NCBI GenBank assembly: GCA_024195585.1
Contig: SWBL01000002.1
Location: 1 to 64,000 of the forward strand
Length of the DNA: 64,000 bases
Direction: 5' to 3'
From: Aureobasidium sp. EXF-3400
Taxonomy: Eukaryota > Ascomycota > Dothideomycetes > Dothideales > Saccotheciaceae
This document shows positions 47,166-58,795 of this stretch, piece after piece. Position numbers and translations under genes: made by a program. Within the stretch, counting starts at the first letter, position 1. Each line of letters starts with the position of its first letter. The notes beneath the pieces were generated by a model. The model searched no databases and had not been told where the DNA came from. It saw nothing but the letters and a program-made list of their open reading frames with translations.

Positions 47166-47921
47166 GTTGTTCGTTTGGTATAGGTCTAAAGCGATGGATG
47201 GTTGATTGGGCGAGAGAGGGAAGGGGGGTAAAAGTTGACTGAAAGCGGTTGCCTCGTCGCTAAGAGCCCTCACGCCGCAGACCCATGACGCGATGCGCGC
47301 TAAGCCTCAGCCTCAGCCTCATTGTGCGCCACATCTGCGCCCTATCAAACTGCCTTTTGCTATACCGCATCATTACTCAAACCTCGTGCAAATATCAGCT
47401 CGCAGGGTCGAACGAAGTAGCAGTCTGATAATCAACCGATTGGAAGTCCAACCAAATCGACAATTCCCTCAACAGGTCGTCAAAATTTGTCACACCTCAT
47501 TATTCTCTCGCGGCGATATATAGCGCAAGTCGAGACATCGTAATGCACTGATGTTGCAAGGCTAGAAATGCGTGTGCAAAGAGCTGTCTAAACCACCTCT
47601 CTCAGCATATACCGCCCTGTCTCTATCGAGATCATAGTGTATCCTCACGGCTACACATGTGACAGACTTATGCATATAGAGAGGTTCGACACGCTGCCCC
47701 AGATAAAGGCGACCTTCCCCTCTTTCCCGACTCCGCAGCGCCCCGGATATCCGTGGTGGCACCCTTCCTGCCTTCCTCGGTTGCCCGAAGCAGCCGATCT
47801 GTTTCGCTAATCATCCTGATGATCTGTTTTAAATTCCCGCTGATAAGGCCCTGGTGAGCAGTGCTCGTTCCTGGACGACCTCTTGCTTTCCCTGTAACCT
47901 TGCAGGCTTGATCACGCAAAC
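47166..47921. other. Divergent promoter region
   Basis: About 760 bases between the starts of the SNA-type gene and the dehydrogenase gene, which point away from each other. Short frames only; nothing recognised. Confidence 0.45.
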
Positions 47922-49070
47922 ATGAATGCTTTAAGACGTCAAGTTTATGTTGTGAATGCATCTTCACAGCGATGTTTTTCTACTTCGAGCTCAAAGCACG
48001 CGACATATGGCTTTATCGGGCTGGGCCAGATGGGTGTGTGCTTATAACTCACGACACTTGCTTTGTTATGGTGACTGATCTCAATTTAGGCTATCGAATG
48101 GCTCAGAATCTACGAAAGAACTTGCCCAGTTCTGATAACCTCATAATCCATGATGTGAATAGCGAGGCAACAGCAAGATTCGCAAAGGAGAACTCGAATG
48201 TGCAAATTGCAGAAGATGTCAGAGATGTCGCAGAGAAAGCAGTAAGTTATCCATATCCTCTACAAGCAAATCCCCATCATCTTATCAAACCTCACTCTAC
48301 TCGGACCAAAAACACCAAAAACTGACAAGACAAACCAGGAAACAATCATCACAGCACTCCCAGGACCCTCCCACGTCCAAAACGTCTTCAAATCAATCCT
48401 CAGCCCACCAACCCTCCTCCGCGACGGCATAGACCAAGAACGCCTCTTCATCGACTGCTCCACCATCGACCCCCTCTCCTCCGCCGACGTAGCAAACGCA
48501 GCCCACTCCTCCGGCCAAGGCAAATTCATCGACGCCCCAATGTCTGGCGGCATCGTCGGTGCCGCAGCAGCAAAACTTACCTTCATGATCGGCGCACCGC
48601 CAGAACTGGTTGATCGCGCAACTTCAATCCTAATGCTAATGGGAAAACGGGTCATTCACCTAGGCCCCCAGACTTCTGGCTTGAAAGGCAAATTGGCGAA
48701 TAACTATTTGCTGGCTTTGAATAACATTGCTACTGCCGAAGCTATGAATATGGGTGTACAGTGGGGATTAGATGCTTCGGCATTGGCGGATATGATTAAC
48801 ACCAGTACTGGCAAGTGCTGGCCTAGCGAAGTCAATAATCCTGTTCCTGGTGTTCTCCCTGATGCTCCTGCGAGTAAGGAGTATGCGGGTGGTTTTGGCA
48901 CGGCGTTGATGAATAAGGATTTGAAATTGGCTATGCATGCTGCTCAGCAATTTGGGATTGAGCCTCGGTTGGGTCCTATGGCTGCTTCCATCTACGCTGC
49001 GATAGAGGGGAATGAGAAGTACAAGGGTAAAGACTTTTCGGTGGTTTACAAGTACTTGCGTGGAGAGTAG
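47922..49070 (+). CDS. 3-hydroxyisobutyrate dehydrogenase, mitochondrial
   Basis: An NAD-dependent mitochondrial enzyme of valine breakdown that oxidises 3-hydroxyisobutyrate to methylmalonate semialdehyde. Three exons, 47922-48033, 48090-48241 and 48339-49070, give 331 residues. The start at 47922 gives a basic, Ser-rich presequence (MNALRRQVYVVNASSQRC) typical of mitochondrial import. GFIGLGQMGYRMA (residues 30-42) is the NAD loop. DAPMSGGIVGAAAAKLTFMIG is the family signature, and GLKGKLANN holds the catalytic Lys. STGKCWPSEVNNPVPGV is also typical. A degenerate copy of its last codons and 3' flank lies 1.7 kb downstream, showing that a second copy of at least this end once stood there. 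Confidence 0.95.
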
Positions 49071-49178
49071 AGATTAGATCTGGTGTTCTAGCTGGAGATC
49101 TTGAGCATGGGCTTAAAGAGATTAGATATGTAGATTCTCTGAGAGTTTCATTAAGTCGGTGCTGGTCACCAATATTCA
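49009..49178 (+). repeat. Left copy of a dispersed direct repeat (dehydrogenase 3' end)
   Basis: The last 19 codons of the dehydrogenase and about 110 bases after its stop recur at 50741-50918 in the same orientation. Shared runs include TTTTCGGTGGTTTACAAGTA and CTGAGAGTTTC. The copies differ by scattered substitutions and small gaps, roughly one in five by eye. Confidence 0.85.
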
Positions 49179-49206
49179 GTCATCCTTTCTGTCGCTCTCC
49201 AATCGC

Positions 49207-50685
49207 TTACGAAAGCAAAGCGCGCCTTTTCACAGCTATGTCTGCATTGGATGAAGTCGGATCGGATGGAAGAGCATTAGAATCAGGGACAAACCAGACC
49301 ATGGTCTTTGAACCTCCTGAATACAATATCCTGCTGCGAATCGTAGGCCAGGTATGGCCTGCAGAGAGCAACGATGATCTCCACTTAGACACGATGGGGT
49401 CTATTAGCGCTAGGTCGAGAATAGGGATATCCTTTGATTGAAGAGGTACGCACATCAAAGGGTCATACTTCGGATCGTTGTTCCACGTTTCCAGTGCATC
49501 CGGACCAAGGAGTGTGTTAAGAACTATCCGCGGTCTCTGTGTGACAGAAATATTGTCGCAAGCTGAGAACTGAGAGGAAAGCTTGTCTCGATGGGGGTAG
49601 GAGTCGTGGTATCCGGTCGACGTTACCGGCACACCAAGACAGTGGAAATACAGCTCGACGTTGTTGACAAAACCCAGCTGACATGCATCATCCTTAAAGT
49701 AGCCGTCTTTGTGATAGCCACTCGGGGCGTGTGCTGCGGTGTAGTGGGCCAGTGTTTGTCCTTATTTGAAGGCGACTGAACGGCCGCTGGTGCTAGTCTA
49801 TGCACAGCTAGGCTCTGGGCATCGGGTGATAGACAGCTCTCCATCATAGCATTTGGCGTTGGCGTAGTGATCCAGGCGGTGACCAGTGTCAGCGAAGCCC
49901 AGCTCGCAGCCCATTTCACAGCGGTAGTGGTCTTGCGCATACAGAGCCTCTGCGTGGTCTTCAGTACCACAATGCGACCAAAGCGAGGTCAGCATGTCGG
50001 ATCTAGGCAGCTCCATCGCGCATGACTTCAAGGGGCATACGAAGGCGGCAACTTGATCTCCTGCGATGAGATCACCTCCTATGAAATCACCAGCTGTCTT
50101 CGATAGTAGTTCAGCTCCGGTTGCAATCGCACGAAGGACTTTCACTTTCTTGGTTGGCATGCCATGTGCGCCGCTGGGATGATCCATTTGGTTTGGAGGT
50201 TGCGGGCCGATAGCATGGCGGCCTGGGTGCTGGGCCGGGGACGCGGCATCTTCACCTGGTGCTGTATCGGCTGGGCCAAATCCGTAGCTGTGAAACATGC
50301 CGGCAGGGTTGTTGAAGTTGCCATAGAGCACATCGGAACCAACGTTTTCATGGCCATCTTCTCCTTCAATGTGTCCGAGAGGCACATCGTCTACGTTGCT
50401 GGAGTTGGGCAAGTGCCTCGATCTCTGAGGAAACAAAGAGGCAACAGAAGAATGCAGAGGCCTAGCTGCGTTCGGCTGAGGCGTGGGTGTCCACGCATCA
50501 AATGTTGGACGCATGCCGGGACCTGCACCTGGAAGACTGGACGTGTGGGCACCATTGTTGAAGTTGCCAGCTGATGGAGCGAAGTGGTAAGGCATGTCGG
50601 GACCTGCACCTAGAAGAGGGTTCCTGGTGAGATGCATCAGAGTTGCGTCGAGCAGCTCGGTAAGCGATTGCGGCGTGACCAGCAT
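49207..50685 (-). pseudogene. Decayed C2H2-type zinc-finger gene
   Basis: A zinc-finger-type coding region. The first part, 50685-49798 (ATG chosen at MLVTPQSLTELLDA), has a Pro/Gly/Asn-rich N-terminal region with repeated GAGPxM and GNFNN units, then Cys/His-rich text: FVCPLKSCAMELPRSD, YRCEMGCELGF, TRCPEPSCA. It stops at TAG (49800-49798). The same frame, after another stop, resumes with LAHYTAAHAPSGYHKDG and DACQLGFVNNVELYFHC and runs open to 49207. The 40 bases between read as finger-like pieces (HQRPFS, SNKDKH) in other frames, suggesting small insertions or deletions rather than an intron; I found no GT-AG pair that restores frame. A short live gene ending at 49798 is the alternative. 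Confidence 0.55.
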
Positions 50686-50740
50686 TGCACCTGGCACTGA
50701 AGACAAGAGGCTCGATGTGTCCAGTCCAGTAGGAACAGTG

Positions 50741-50918
50741 GGAATGAGAAGTATAAGGGTAGAAACTTTTCGGTGGTTTACAAGTACTTGCGTAGAGAGT
50801 AGAGAGGAGAAGTGGTCTTGTAGATGGACATTCTAAGCATGGGCTTTCCGATATTAGATACGTAGATTTGCTGAGAGTTTCGTTATGCCATATGCAGGTG
50901 CTGGCCACCAATATCAAG
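50741..50918 (+). pseudogene. Right repeat copy: remnant of the dehydrogenase 3' end
   Basis: Reads NEKYKGRNFSVVYKYLRRE and a stop, against NEKYKGKDFSVVYKYLRGE in the live gene at 49010-49070. The similarity continues through about 110 bases of 3' flank. It begins just 56 bases beyond the chosen start of the decayed zinc-finger gene, so that gene lies exactly between the two copies. No further dehydrogenase sequence is seen upstream of it. Confidence 0.85.
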
Positions 50919-51012
50919 CTACTATTCTAACACTTCTCAGTCGCGTCACCGTTGAGACAACAAGTACAAGTGACGGAGTTGATCACAGAGGTAGATAGTG
51001 ATCTAAACCAGG

Positions 51013-53542
51013 CTACAAGCCAGCGCTGGTCGACATCTGAGTGGCTGGAAGTCCGTCGCGACCATGACCCTTTAGGGGATCATCAAACGACTCAGCGTCG
51101 AAGAACTCGAGTGTCATGAAGTCATGTGACGTGTCATGTATGGTACCAGGACTCTCCGTTGTGTCTTGGTCCAGAACCCAAGCAAGTTCACCATCCTCAC
51201 TCCAACAATCCTGGAATTGCTCTGTGATAGTTTGTATCGGTGAATACTGCCACTGGGCTGTGTTTGGAATATTAGGGGCTCTCGACGGCAACTGATCTTG
51301 CCACTGGATTGGAGGCATCAGTGAGCCAGTATTGGCCGAGGTCTGAGGATGTAAATCATCTGTGTGGCTGTAGCAAGTACCTGTAGGCTGACGAGAAGAA
51401 GTTGTACTATGCAGTTCTGGTCGAGGAGGTGTTGCTTGCGGTGATAGTAAAGCAGAGCTGTGTCCAGGCGACGAGCCGCGTCCAGAAATCCGACACACTC
51501 TTGGCGAGACGAATTGATTACTATCATCCTGGAATCTGGAATATTGTCGGGCCTCTACCAGATCCGATGAAGCAGTCGGTCTTTGAGGACATGTAACACC
51601 GGGTAATGTTACAGCACTGGAGAACGAGGGAGGATCTTGTCCAGGTTCGTGGTTGTGAATATTGTACTGAGCCAAAAACTGTCTGTGAATGGTTGGAATT
51701 CGAGCTGTAAGGTCTTCCAGGTCGCAAGATTGTCGTATCAGATCTTGGAGACGTCTTTCATAGTCATCAATGACGAATGATACGGTAGAGATGACAGGAT
51801 CTTGGAAATCTAGGACGGTCAGAAGATAGCAGCCATATCTTGTTTCGATGTACCCACATGGACTTGGGATATTCTCGGCGTTAGGAAATAGCCAGCCATA
51901 GGCAATCTTCCACTTGTCTTCCTCTGCACAAGTTCCCAGACGTCGTAATTCTGCAGATTGCCGGTTCACGGCTACTTGCAGGGCCAGGCGTTCATCATGG
52001 CTTATCCATTTAATACGCTTCACGGCAGTCAATGAGACGAGTAAGCAAGGTTCCGACGCTGTTTGGTGTGCTTGGAGCTCTTCGGTGTTACGAAACCCGG
52101 TCTGAGTGCACCTTGGGCACTGCAATGGTTGATGGGAGTGTACCCGTTTCAAGTGCTCGCTACCTTTGATCAGTATTGGACGTTAAAGTTGTGAGAGATG
52201 TACCACGGTAGACTCACTAAAGCCTGTTCATGTTTCCAAAGTCATGCGTCTCGCAAACCTCAAATCTCTTATCTGTCTGAGCACATGATCTATACATCAT
52301 GGGATCGTATCTGTTGTAGAAGCAGGCAAGGCGTGGCGCTGGTGTAGCTTCACCTTTGTCACTCGGAACATGTCTTTTCTTCTTTGATCGCTCGTCGTTC
52401 TCGCCGGGATCATCTCGCCGCCGCTTGCTACCGCTCAAGGTGCTGCCAGACAAAGTAGTCGGACCCGAAGAAGAGGCAGGGGGAGAAGACGAGTTGGATG
52501 TGGACTTTGACGATGAACCTGTAGATTGATCCTGCGGCGTAGACGAGTTATGTTGCCGATGCGTCACTTGACATTGTAAGTGTCGGAGAAAAGGCTCTGA
52601 CCTGGATCGCACAAGAAGCCAAGATCTAAACCTAGAGGCTTCCATATCCAGGATATGGTTATCTAGGTCATCCAAATCATCCATCAATCTTCCTGAGCTC
52701 ACCCTCGAAGCTGTGTCGGATAGAAACCATGATTGATCGCTGTCAGAGGGACTTATAGATCGTTCATGTTCTTGACTCGCTTCGTCAGTGCTACCAGTTC
52801 CACGCGCAATTATGTCGACGGTGGGAGGGGGCGTATCTGGCGTCATAATATAGTCACTTGAGCAGTGAGATCGGTGAGTTCTACACGCGGACCCAGTGGA
52901 CACTAACGGCATATTCGAGGCGTCCCTTGTATTCGAGTTTTGACAACCGTGCCATACTGTGTGGCGGAATGCAAAGTTTGGGTCGGTACTATCTTGGGCG
53001 ATTTGTTTGTGGGGCCCATTTTTTGTGAGGTCTGGTTCGTGTGATTGTGCAGGACGTGCCGTAGTCGAGGCCAGCAAGTGTTTCATCGGGTTGTAATGAG
53101 AGACGTACAAAGGTGTTACTGTTGTCTCGCTGTGAATTTGGCCTATGGCATGGTCAGCTTGGTCATGATTAGATAGACAACGGACAGCAGCCTGTCGGGT
53201 TTCGGTACCGGCATTCATGTTCGAGTGCGTCCCAAGTACACTTGGATCCACAGTAGCCAAGTCATTGCTCTGCGGTTTGAGCGGCATCCCAAATACTGGT
53301 CGATCGTCGTACGGAGGTGTTAGTAAAGACGTTGACTTGCATCGTGGCAACTGTGCCGACTCAAGATCCTTCGACGACGTATCGAGCTCAGCGATTGTTG
53401 CCAACTCCTGTTGGTCAATTTCTGCCTCTCTTTGTCGTCGAAAGAAGTCATCTATGACATGCTGTTCGACAGTAGGTAGCATGATTTCGTAGTCTTCCTC
53501 CCCAGGGTAGTTAACGAAGATGTACTGGCTTGTGCCCGCCAT
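51013..53542 (-). CDS. C2H2 zinc-finger protein, fungal type
   Basis: A probable nuclear regulator of unknown targets. Two exons, 53542-52218 and 52159-51013, join in frame (GTGAGT donor, GGTAG acceptor) to 823 residues. The start at 53542 (MAGTSQYIFVNYPGEEDY) is the first ATG that fits; the frame is open another 38 codons upstream. The first 400 residues are low-complexity and Ser-rich, with a basic SKRRRDD and SKKKRH patch near 405-425, a likely nuclear signal. The zinc finger crosses the intron: RLACFYNRYDPMMYRSC, then NRLYEHLKRVHSHQPLQC-PRC and HQTASEPC. This is the fungal CPxxK...KEHLxRxH arrangement. The C-terminal 300 residues are Ser/Pro/Gln-rich. It lies beside the decayed zinc-finger gene, but they are not obvious copies of each other. 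Confidence 0.82.
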
Positions 53543-53925
53543 GGTTGTAGAATTCAAAATACCATGAGAGGGAAAGAAGTAATCGATCGTGGCTAGGAGG
53601 ATACCGCAGCCTTGTATGTGTGGGCAGCGGCAGCAGGGAGGAGCGCGCAACGCCACGTCTTACGCAGCTGCGTAGATTGATCCTTCTGTGGCTGAGCTGC
53701 ATACCCGGCTCCCAGTGAGCTGTAGACCGTCACGTCTTCAACAGAAGTCACTCTCCCAGGTGTATATAGAAAGTTACAGACGATTTACGCAGGTGCGTGA
53801 AGACTGTCCTTACAAATTTAACTCTTGGTGTCCTCTGTAAATCGAGTGGCAGGATGATTCCATAAAGCATGCATCGGCCAGGTCAAAATTTGGTGACCAC
53901 CAACTAGAACCACATCGACAACGAC
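53543..53925. promoter_or_regulatory. Divergent promoter region
   Basis: 383 bases between two start codons pointing away from each other. TACGCAGCTGCGTA is a 14-base palindrome at 53661-53674, and TACGCAGGTGCGT recurs near 53787. TATATAG is at about 53764. The paired GCAGCTGC/GCAGGTGC boxes could be factor sites; function unknown. Confidence 0.4.
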
Positions 53926-54580
53926 ATGTCAGACTCGAAGCCAATCATGAGATGGAACATCATTCGCAAAGCCGAGAACGGCCTCTACTACCTGGACCCT
54001 GTGGAGTTCGAGTCTGGATGCTCAGGAGCAAGTGTCTTTCAGCGGATTCGGCAATTGTGCTTGCCTCGAAAGAGAGCATTCAGTGATAGAGCATCGTCTA
54101 TTCTATATTCACCGATTGTGTATACCGCTACGGTGGTCAAGGTGAGAGAGTTCTTCCTCTTGTTCGCGCATGCTCTAATTTTCGAAGGGACGTGACTCGA
54201 TCAAGAGCAACGACATCGAAGGTCAGAGCCCTATCCATGAAGTCTTTGTCAAGAACAAACACTACAGCGAAGCATACACTCTGGGCTTTCGAGATCCAGC
54301 CAAATTCGAAAAAGAAAAGACTCCAAACTTTTTGGTCAATCGCGCTCAGTTTGATGCCAGTCGATATGAGCAGGTTATACATGGTCTGTTGGTGGTAGAA
54401 GAGATCCGGCACGCCAAAGTGGCTGTTCTCTTTGGAGCACTTGCTCTTTTATCAATTGGCATGGGATGCCTGTCCGGATGGCTGAGTGGAGAGGTCGATG
54501 TAGGCGTGGGCGTGGCTGCGGCATTATTCCAACTTTTGACCATGTTGCAATGGTCGTATGTATGGGTCACTAGAAGTTAG
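53926..54580 (+). CDS. Uncharacterised membrane protein with two C-terminal helices
   Basis: I do not recognise this protein. Two exons, 53926-54141 and 54188-54580 (46-base intron, GTGAGA donor), join in frame to 202 residues. The first 135 residues are hydrophilic, with SGCSGASVFQRIRQLCL and NKHYSEAYTLGFRDPAKFEKE. Two membrane segments follow close together, VAVLFGALALLSIGMGCLSGW and VGVGVAAALFQLLTMLQWSYVW, leaving almost no tail. No signal peptide is seen, so the N-terminal part should face the cytosol. The intact frame over two exons and fungal codon choice support a real gene. The two-helix end with cytosolic head is seen in many lineage-specific fungal proteins; no function is claimed. 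Confidence 0.78.
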
Positions 54581-55298
54581 AGTAGTAGGCATGTTGGAGT
54601 TGAATGGTCATAGAGATTCGTAAAGTCGTTCAAATCCATCAGTTACCACTCGACGCGATGATTGTCAAAAAAAAAAGTGTCGATGGTGCGGGAGTGTCTA
54701 TTTTGAGCCGACACGAGCGCTGACAGAGTACGTACCTTCTACATCGCTTATCATGCAGTTCTTGTGTGGTTATCAATACAGCCGTTGATTGCTGTATAAA
54801 GAAGTCAGGGCGTTGGTGTCGGCAATCAGCTAGTTAGGCCTGTAGATCCAACGTCATGTACAAGGGCTTTGTTGAATGTCGGGCCATATGATAGGCAATA
54901 TACAGACAGCCACCGGCGTCACGACAACTGTTAAAGACAAGAAATTGTTTCAGAGTGAAGTTGAGGGCAAGAGAAGCGGCAGAGTGTCTCGTCTGAAGAG
55001 GAAGAATGCGTCGTCAGCTGTGAGGGGGATGGACAGCAGCGCAAGGGACGCTGAGTCTGGGTGAACAGGAGCGAGAGTTTTGTGTGGGGTCGGAGGCTAA
55101 AAGCGAAGGTAAGGTTTGGCGGAACGGGCGAGGCATCGGACTGTTGCAGCGACAGAAGGGTCAACAAAACTCACATGCAATCCACCCAAGTGTTGCCAAT
55201 CTGCCGCTCTCCACCACTTTCTGCCATGCTCTTGCGATTGAGGTAGCCCCAGTGTATCCGACTCTCCCTCCCATCTGCAATTCCTCGGACTCGAACAA
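54581..55298. other. Promoter region of the apyrase gene
   Basis: About 720 bases. A run of ten A lies near 54667-54676. Frames are short and unrecognised. The right part is the presumed promoter and leader of the apyrase gene. Confidence 0.4.
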
Positions 55299-57677
55299 AT
55301 GGGCAAATGTACAAACTTCTGATGGCATTGTTCCTTATCGCAAAAAAGACTAATTGTGTACAGGGCGATATGGTGTAATTCTGGATGCCGGATCATCTGT
55401 ACGCACTCCCACCAACACATTATTGTCGCAACACCGTGACTAAACCATTCAGGGCACCCGAGTGCATATTTACCGATGGCTCAACTCGCAGCGAGCGAGG
55501 AAGGACGCTTCCGACCTTGAGCTCAAGAGTCTGCCGCAGTTGGAGACCAAGAAGAAGTGGACGCTGAAGATCAAGCCAGGTGTGTTGCTACCATGCCTTT
55601 CGCGCACTTATACAGCGACTAACACACCACAACAGGTGTCTCGACCTTCGGCAAGAAGCCAGAGCTAGTTGGACCCGACCACTTGAAGGGACTTGTCGAC
55701 CACGCCCTCGAGTACATTCCCGATGACCAGGTCCAAGACACGCCCATCTTCCTCCTCGCTACCGCTGGCATGCGCCTACTCCCCGACATCCAACGAACAC
55801 AAGTCCTCGACAACATTTGCTCATACCTACAACGGAACACAAAATTCCAACTACCCGACTGCGGTCTACACATCCAAGTTATCCCTGGAGAAACAGAAGG
55901 ACTATATGGTTGGATAGCTGCAAACTACCTGCTCGGTGCTTTTGACGCCGATGCCTCCAAGACACATCTCCACGGTAAGGACCACCACACCTACGGATTC
56001 CTCGACATGGGAGGTGCTTCTGCTCAGATTGCTTTCGCTCCCAATGCAACCGAAGCTGAGAAGCACGCTGAAGATTTGAAGCTATTACGCATGCGCAAAG
56101 TCAATGGCGACCCCATCGAGTACAAAGTCTTTGTCACCACTTGGCTGGGCTATGGTGTCAACGAGGCTCGCAGACGATACATTGAATCGCTAACAACAGC
56201 AAGTCCTGGCATCGCAGAGTTGCCTGATCCGTGTCTTCCTACTGGTCTGGAAGTCACTAAATCTGGTCATGCCATTCCTCCTGATTCTAACGAAGCTGCT
56301 GGAAAAGAAACATATCTATTGGGAACAGGCAAGTTCCCAGAGTGTCTGGCAAAGACATATCCGTTGCTGGACAAGGATGCCCCATGTCTGGATCCTCCAT
56401 GTTTGCTGCATGGTGTACACGTTCCTGCAATCGACTTTGACGTCAATCATTTCGTCGGTGTTTCTGAATACTGGCATACCACTCACGAGATTTTCGAAAT
56501 GGCTCATAAAGATAAAGCTTACGACTTCAACACCTACCAACAACGCGTTCTGGAGTTTTGCAGTCAAGATTGGAAGTCAATACAAAAAGGTGTAAAAGAC
56601 CAAAAGTGGGGGTTAAAGGTTACGGCGGAAAAGGCTGCCGAGGTCTGCTTCAAAGCCAGTTGGATGATAAACATGCTGCACGATGGTATCGGTATCCCAA
56701 GAGTTGGTCTGGAAGCTACAAAAGGTGGTCACAATGGTACAAAGGCTGTGATTGACGGAGCAAAGGAAAAAGGCTTCCTGGATCCGTTCCAAGCGGTTAA
56801 CAAAATCAACGACGTGGAAGTTAGCTGGACGCTAGGAAAGATGATCTTATACGCTGCCTCACAAGTACCGAGCCCTGACGACAAGGCACTGGCCGTTGGT
56901 TTCGGCAGCAACATTGCAGGACCAACTCTCCCCAAGGACTTCCAATTCGCAGGCGGCAATTCCAAGCCTTTGCCCACAGACCTCAATGACGACGACGTAG
57001 ACTGGCACGACAAACTCTTCACCTCCAGCTCTTCCCGCAGACTACCAGGTTTCCTCTTACTCCTCGTAATCCTCCTAGTCGCCGCCTTCCTCCTCTGCGG
57101 ACGCGACAGACGCAACTCTCTACTCCGCAAAGCAGGATTCTCACCCCCCAGCGGCAAAAACAGTAAACGCAAATCCACCAATACCGTAACCAACAGTCTT
57201 AACAAACTCTTCGGCACCAACAACTCTGGCCCCTCCTACGAACGCGTGTTAGAAGGCGGCATCGGACCCGACCCCTCAGACTTCGAACTCGACGATATAG
57301 CCTCCAACGACTCTGACTCGGACAACGGACGCACTTCCGGCTGGGCCACCCCCAAAGCACCCAATGGCTTTAGCAGCCCTGTTCTGCACTCTTCCCCCCG
57401 TTCCGCGAGAGTAAACCTCTATAACAGCAATACCTCTTCTCAGCCCGCACCTGGATACTTTGATGGCTCAGCTGCTCATGCATCAAGTACTTTGTCTCTA
57501 GCCACAACACCGGGATTGCAATTGCCGATGACTGGCAGGGGAGGTATGTTGGCTAGGACGGAGAGTAGAGAGCAATTGGCTCCTGCGACTTTGAGATCTG
57601 GGAGTAGGAGTCGAGCGGCTAGTCCTAGTCGGATAAGGAGTCCGCTTATTGCGCCTGTGAGGGAGGGTGTGGAGTAA
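55299..57677 (+). CDS. YND1: Golgi apyrase, Ynd1-type (GDA1/CD39 family)
   Basis: A Golgi nucleoside di-/triphosphatase that hydrolyses the GDP and UDP left by glycosyl transfer. Four exons, 55299-55308, 55364-55398, 55453-55579 and 55636-57677, give 737 residues. Exon 1 is ten bases (ATGGGCAAAT) and is needed for the usual start MGKWRYGVILDAGSS. The apyrase conserved regions are all present: DAGSSGTRVHIYRW (11-24), LLATAGMRLLP, GETEGLYGWIAANYLLG and FLDMGGASAQIAF. A membrane segment (LPGFLLLLVILLVAAFLLCG) lies near residue 525-545, leaving a Ser/Pro-rich C-terminal tail of about 190 residues on the cytosolic side, the Ynd1 layout. Splice donors are GTACAA, GTACGC and GTGTGT. It converges on the Sec4-type GTPase. 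Confidence 0.94.
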
Positions 57678-58795
57678 AAGGAGCTACGAGAGAGAGCATG
57701 TGGAGTGTCTCTGGTTTTGGTTTTGGACTTTTCGCATCTTGGGATCTTTTGGTGCAAGAAAGGTGTTTTTGGGTGCTTCTTTCTTCCTGTTTTTACCTTG
57801 TTGGATTGATCAGGAGTTTTCTTGTCTCTTGCTTCTTACGGTCTTCTGTTTTTTCCACGGGAGTTCTTTTGTTGCTTTCTCTCGCGAGAATGGGTGTGGT
57901 TGTTCGTTTTGTTATTAGCGTCGGTGTTTTTTCCTCTCCATCAGGCAGATGCACACAGAAAAGGCAAAGGCATCCTTACATCTTTCTTACAGAACTGCCT
58001 CTCTACCATAAATACCAACAAGCTCATTTGCAATATCCCTGATTTCTTTTTCCTTCGTCCGGAATCAATCTCTCTGAGGGGCTTCTTGTTCCTTTTTCTT
58101 CTCACCACTATTACATATACGTTCCCCACAAGAAGTGATATCACATAAAATTCTATGAAAGACGTCAAAAGCATTAAAAAGTCTTGATTGTATTTCTCTT
58201 TGTACAAACCAACAAAGTATAGCCTGAAGATCAAAGTATCTATTTATCTCTCAATGGATGCAAACTCTTCTCAAAATGTAAAAGGTGTATACAGTAACTC
58301 TTATCTCGCACATTCGTCTCACTCACCTCAAATATACCCGTTCCTTTGCCATTCCCAAAGATAAGATAGCAAAAAGGACTGCCAGTGGACTTGAGACTTT
58401 CAGACCAGGTAGCTGTCAAAAAGACGTTCTACATCGATCAAAAGTGGAAAAGGGGGAAAAAGACAGCAAAACATTCTGGTAAAAGTTTGACTGTATAAAA
58501 GAGTACGTGTTTATGCCTTGGATATGATAGAGGGGGCAATATGGAAAACACAAGAGCAGAGCAGAAAAAAAAGCAGAGAAACAAGACAATGCCCACCCAT
58601 CCTCCTAGTAGGTCTTTATAGAAGGCAGCAGAACGCCATGATTTACGCCCTGTGCCCCAGAAGAACAAAACTGTCGATGGAAAAAGCAAGGAGGAAAAAC
58701 AGCCCTGATGCCGAGTAGACAATCAGGCAAACAGAGAAACAGCCACAACCCAAAGCAGTAGAAATGCGTGCGAAGAAAAGGAGTATACCTCCTCT
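57678..58795. other. Intergenic region between convergent genes
   Basis: 1.1 kb between the stops of the apyrase and the Rab GTPase. It is T-rich on the left half and A-rich on the right half, consistent with two long 3' untranslated regions. No domain-bearing frame or RNA gene is seen. Confidence 0.45.
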
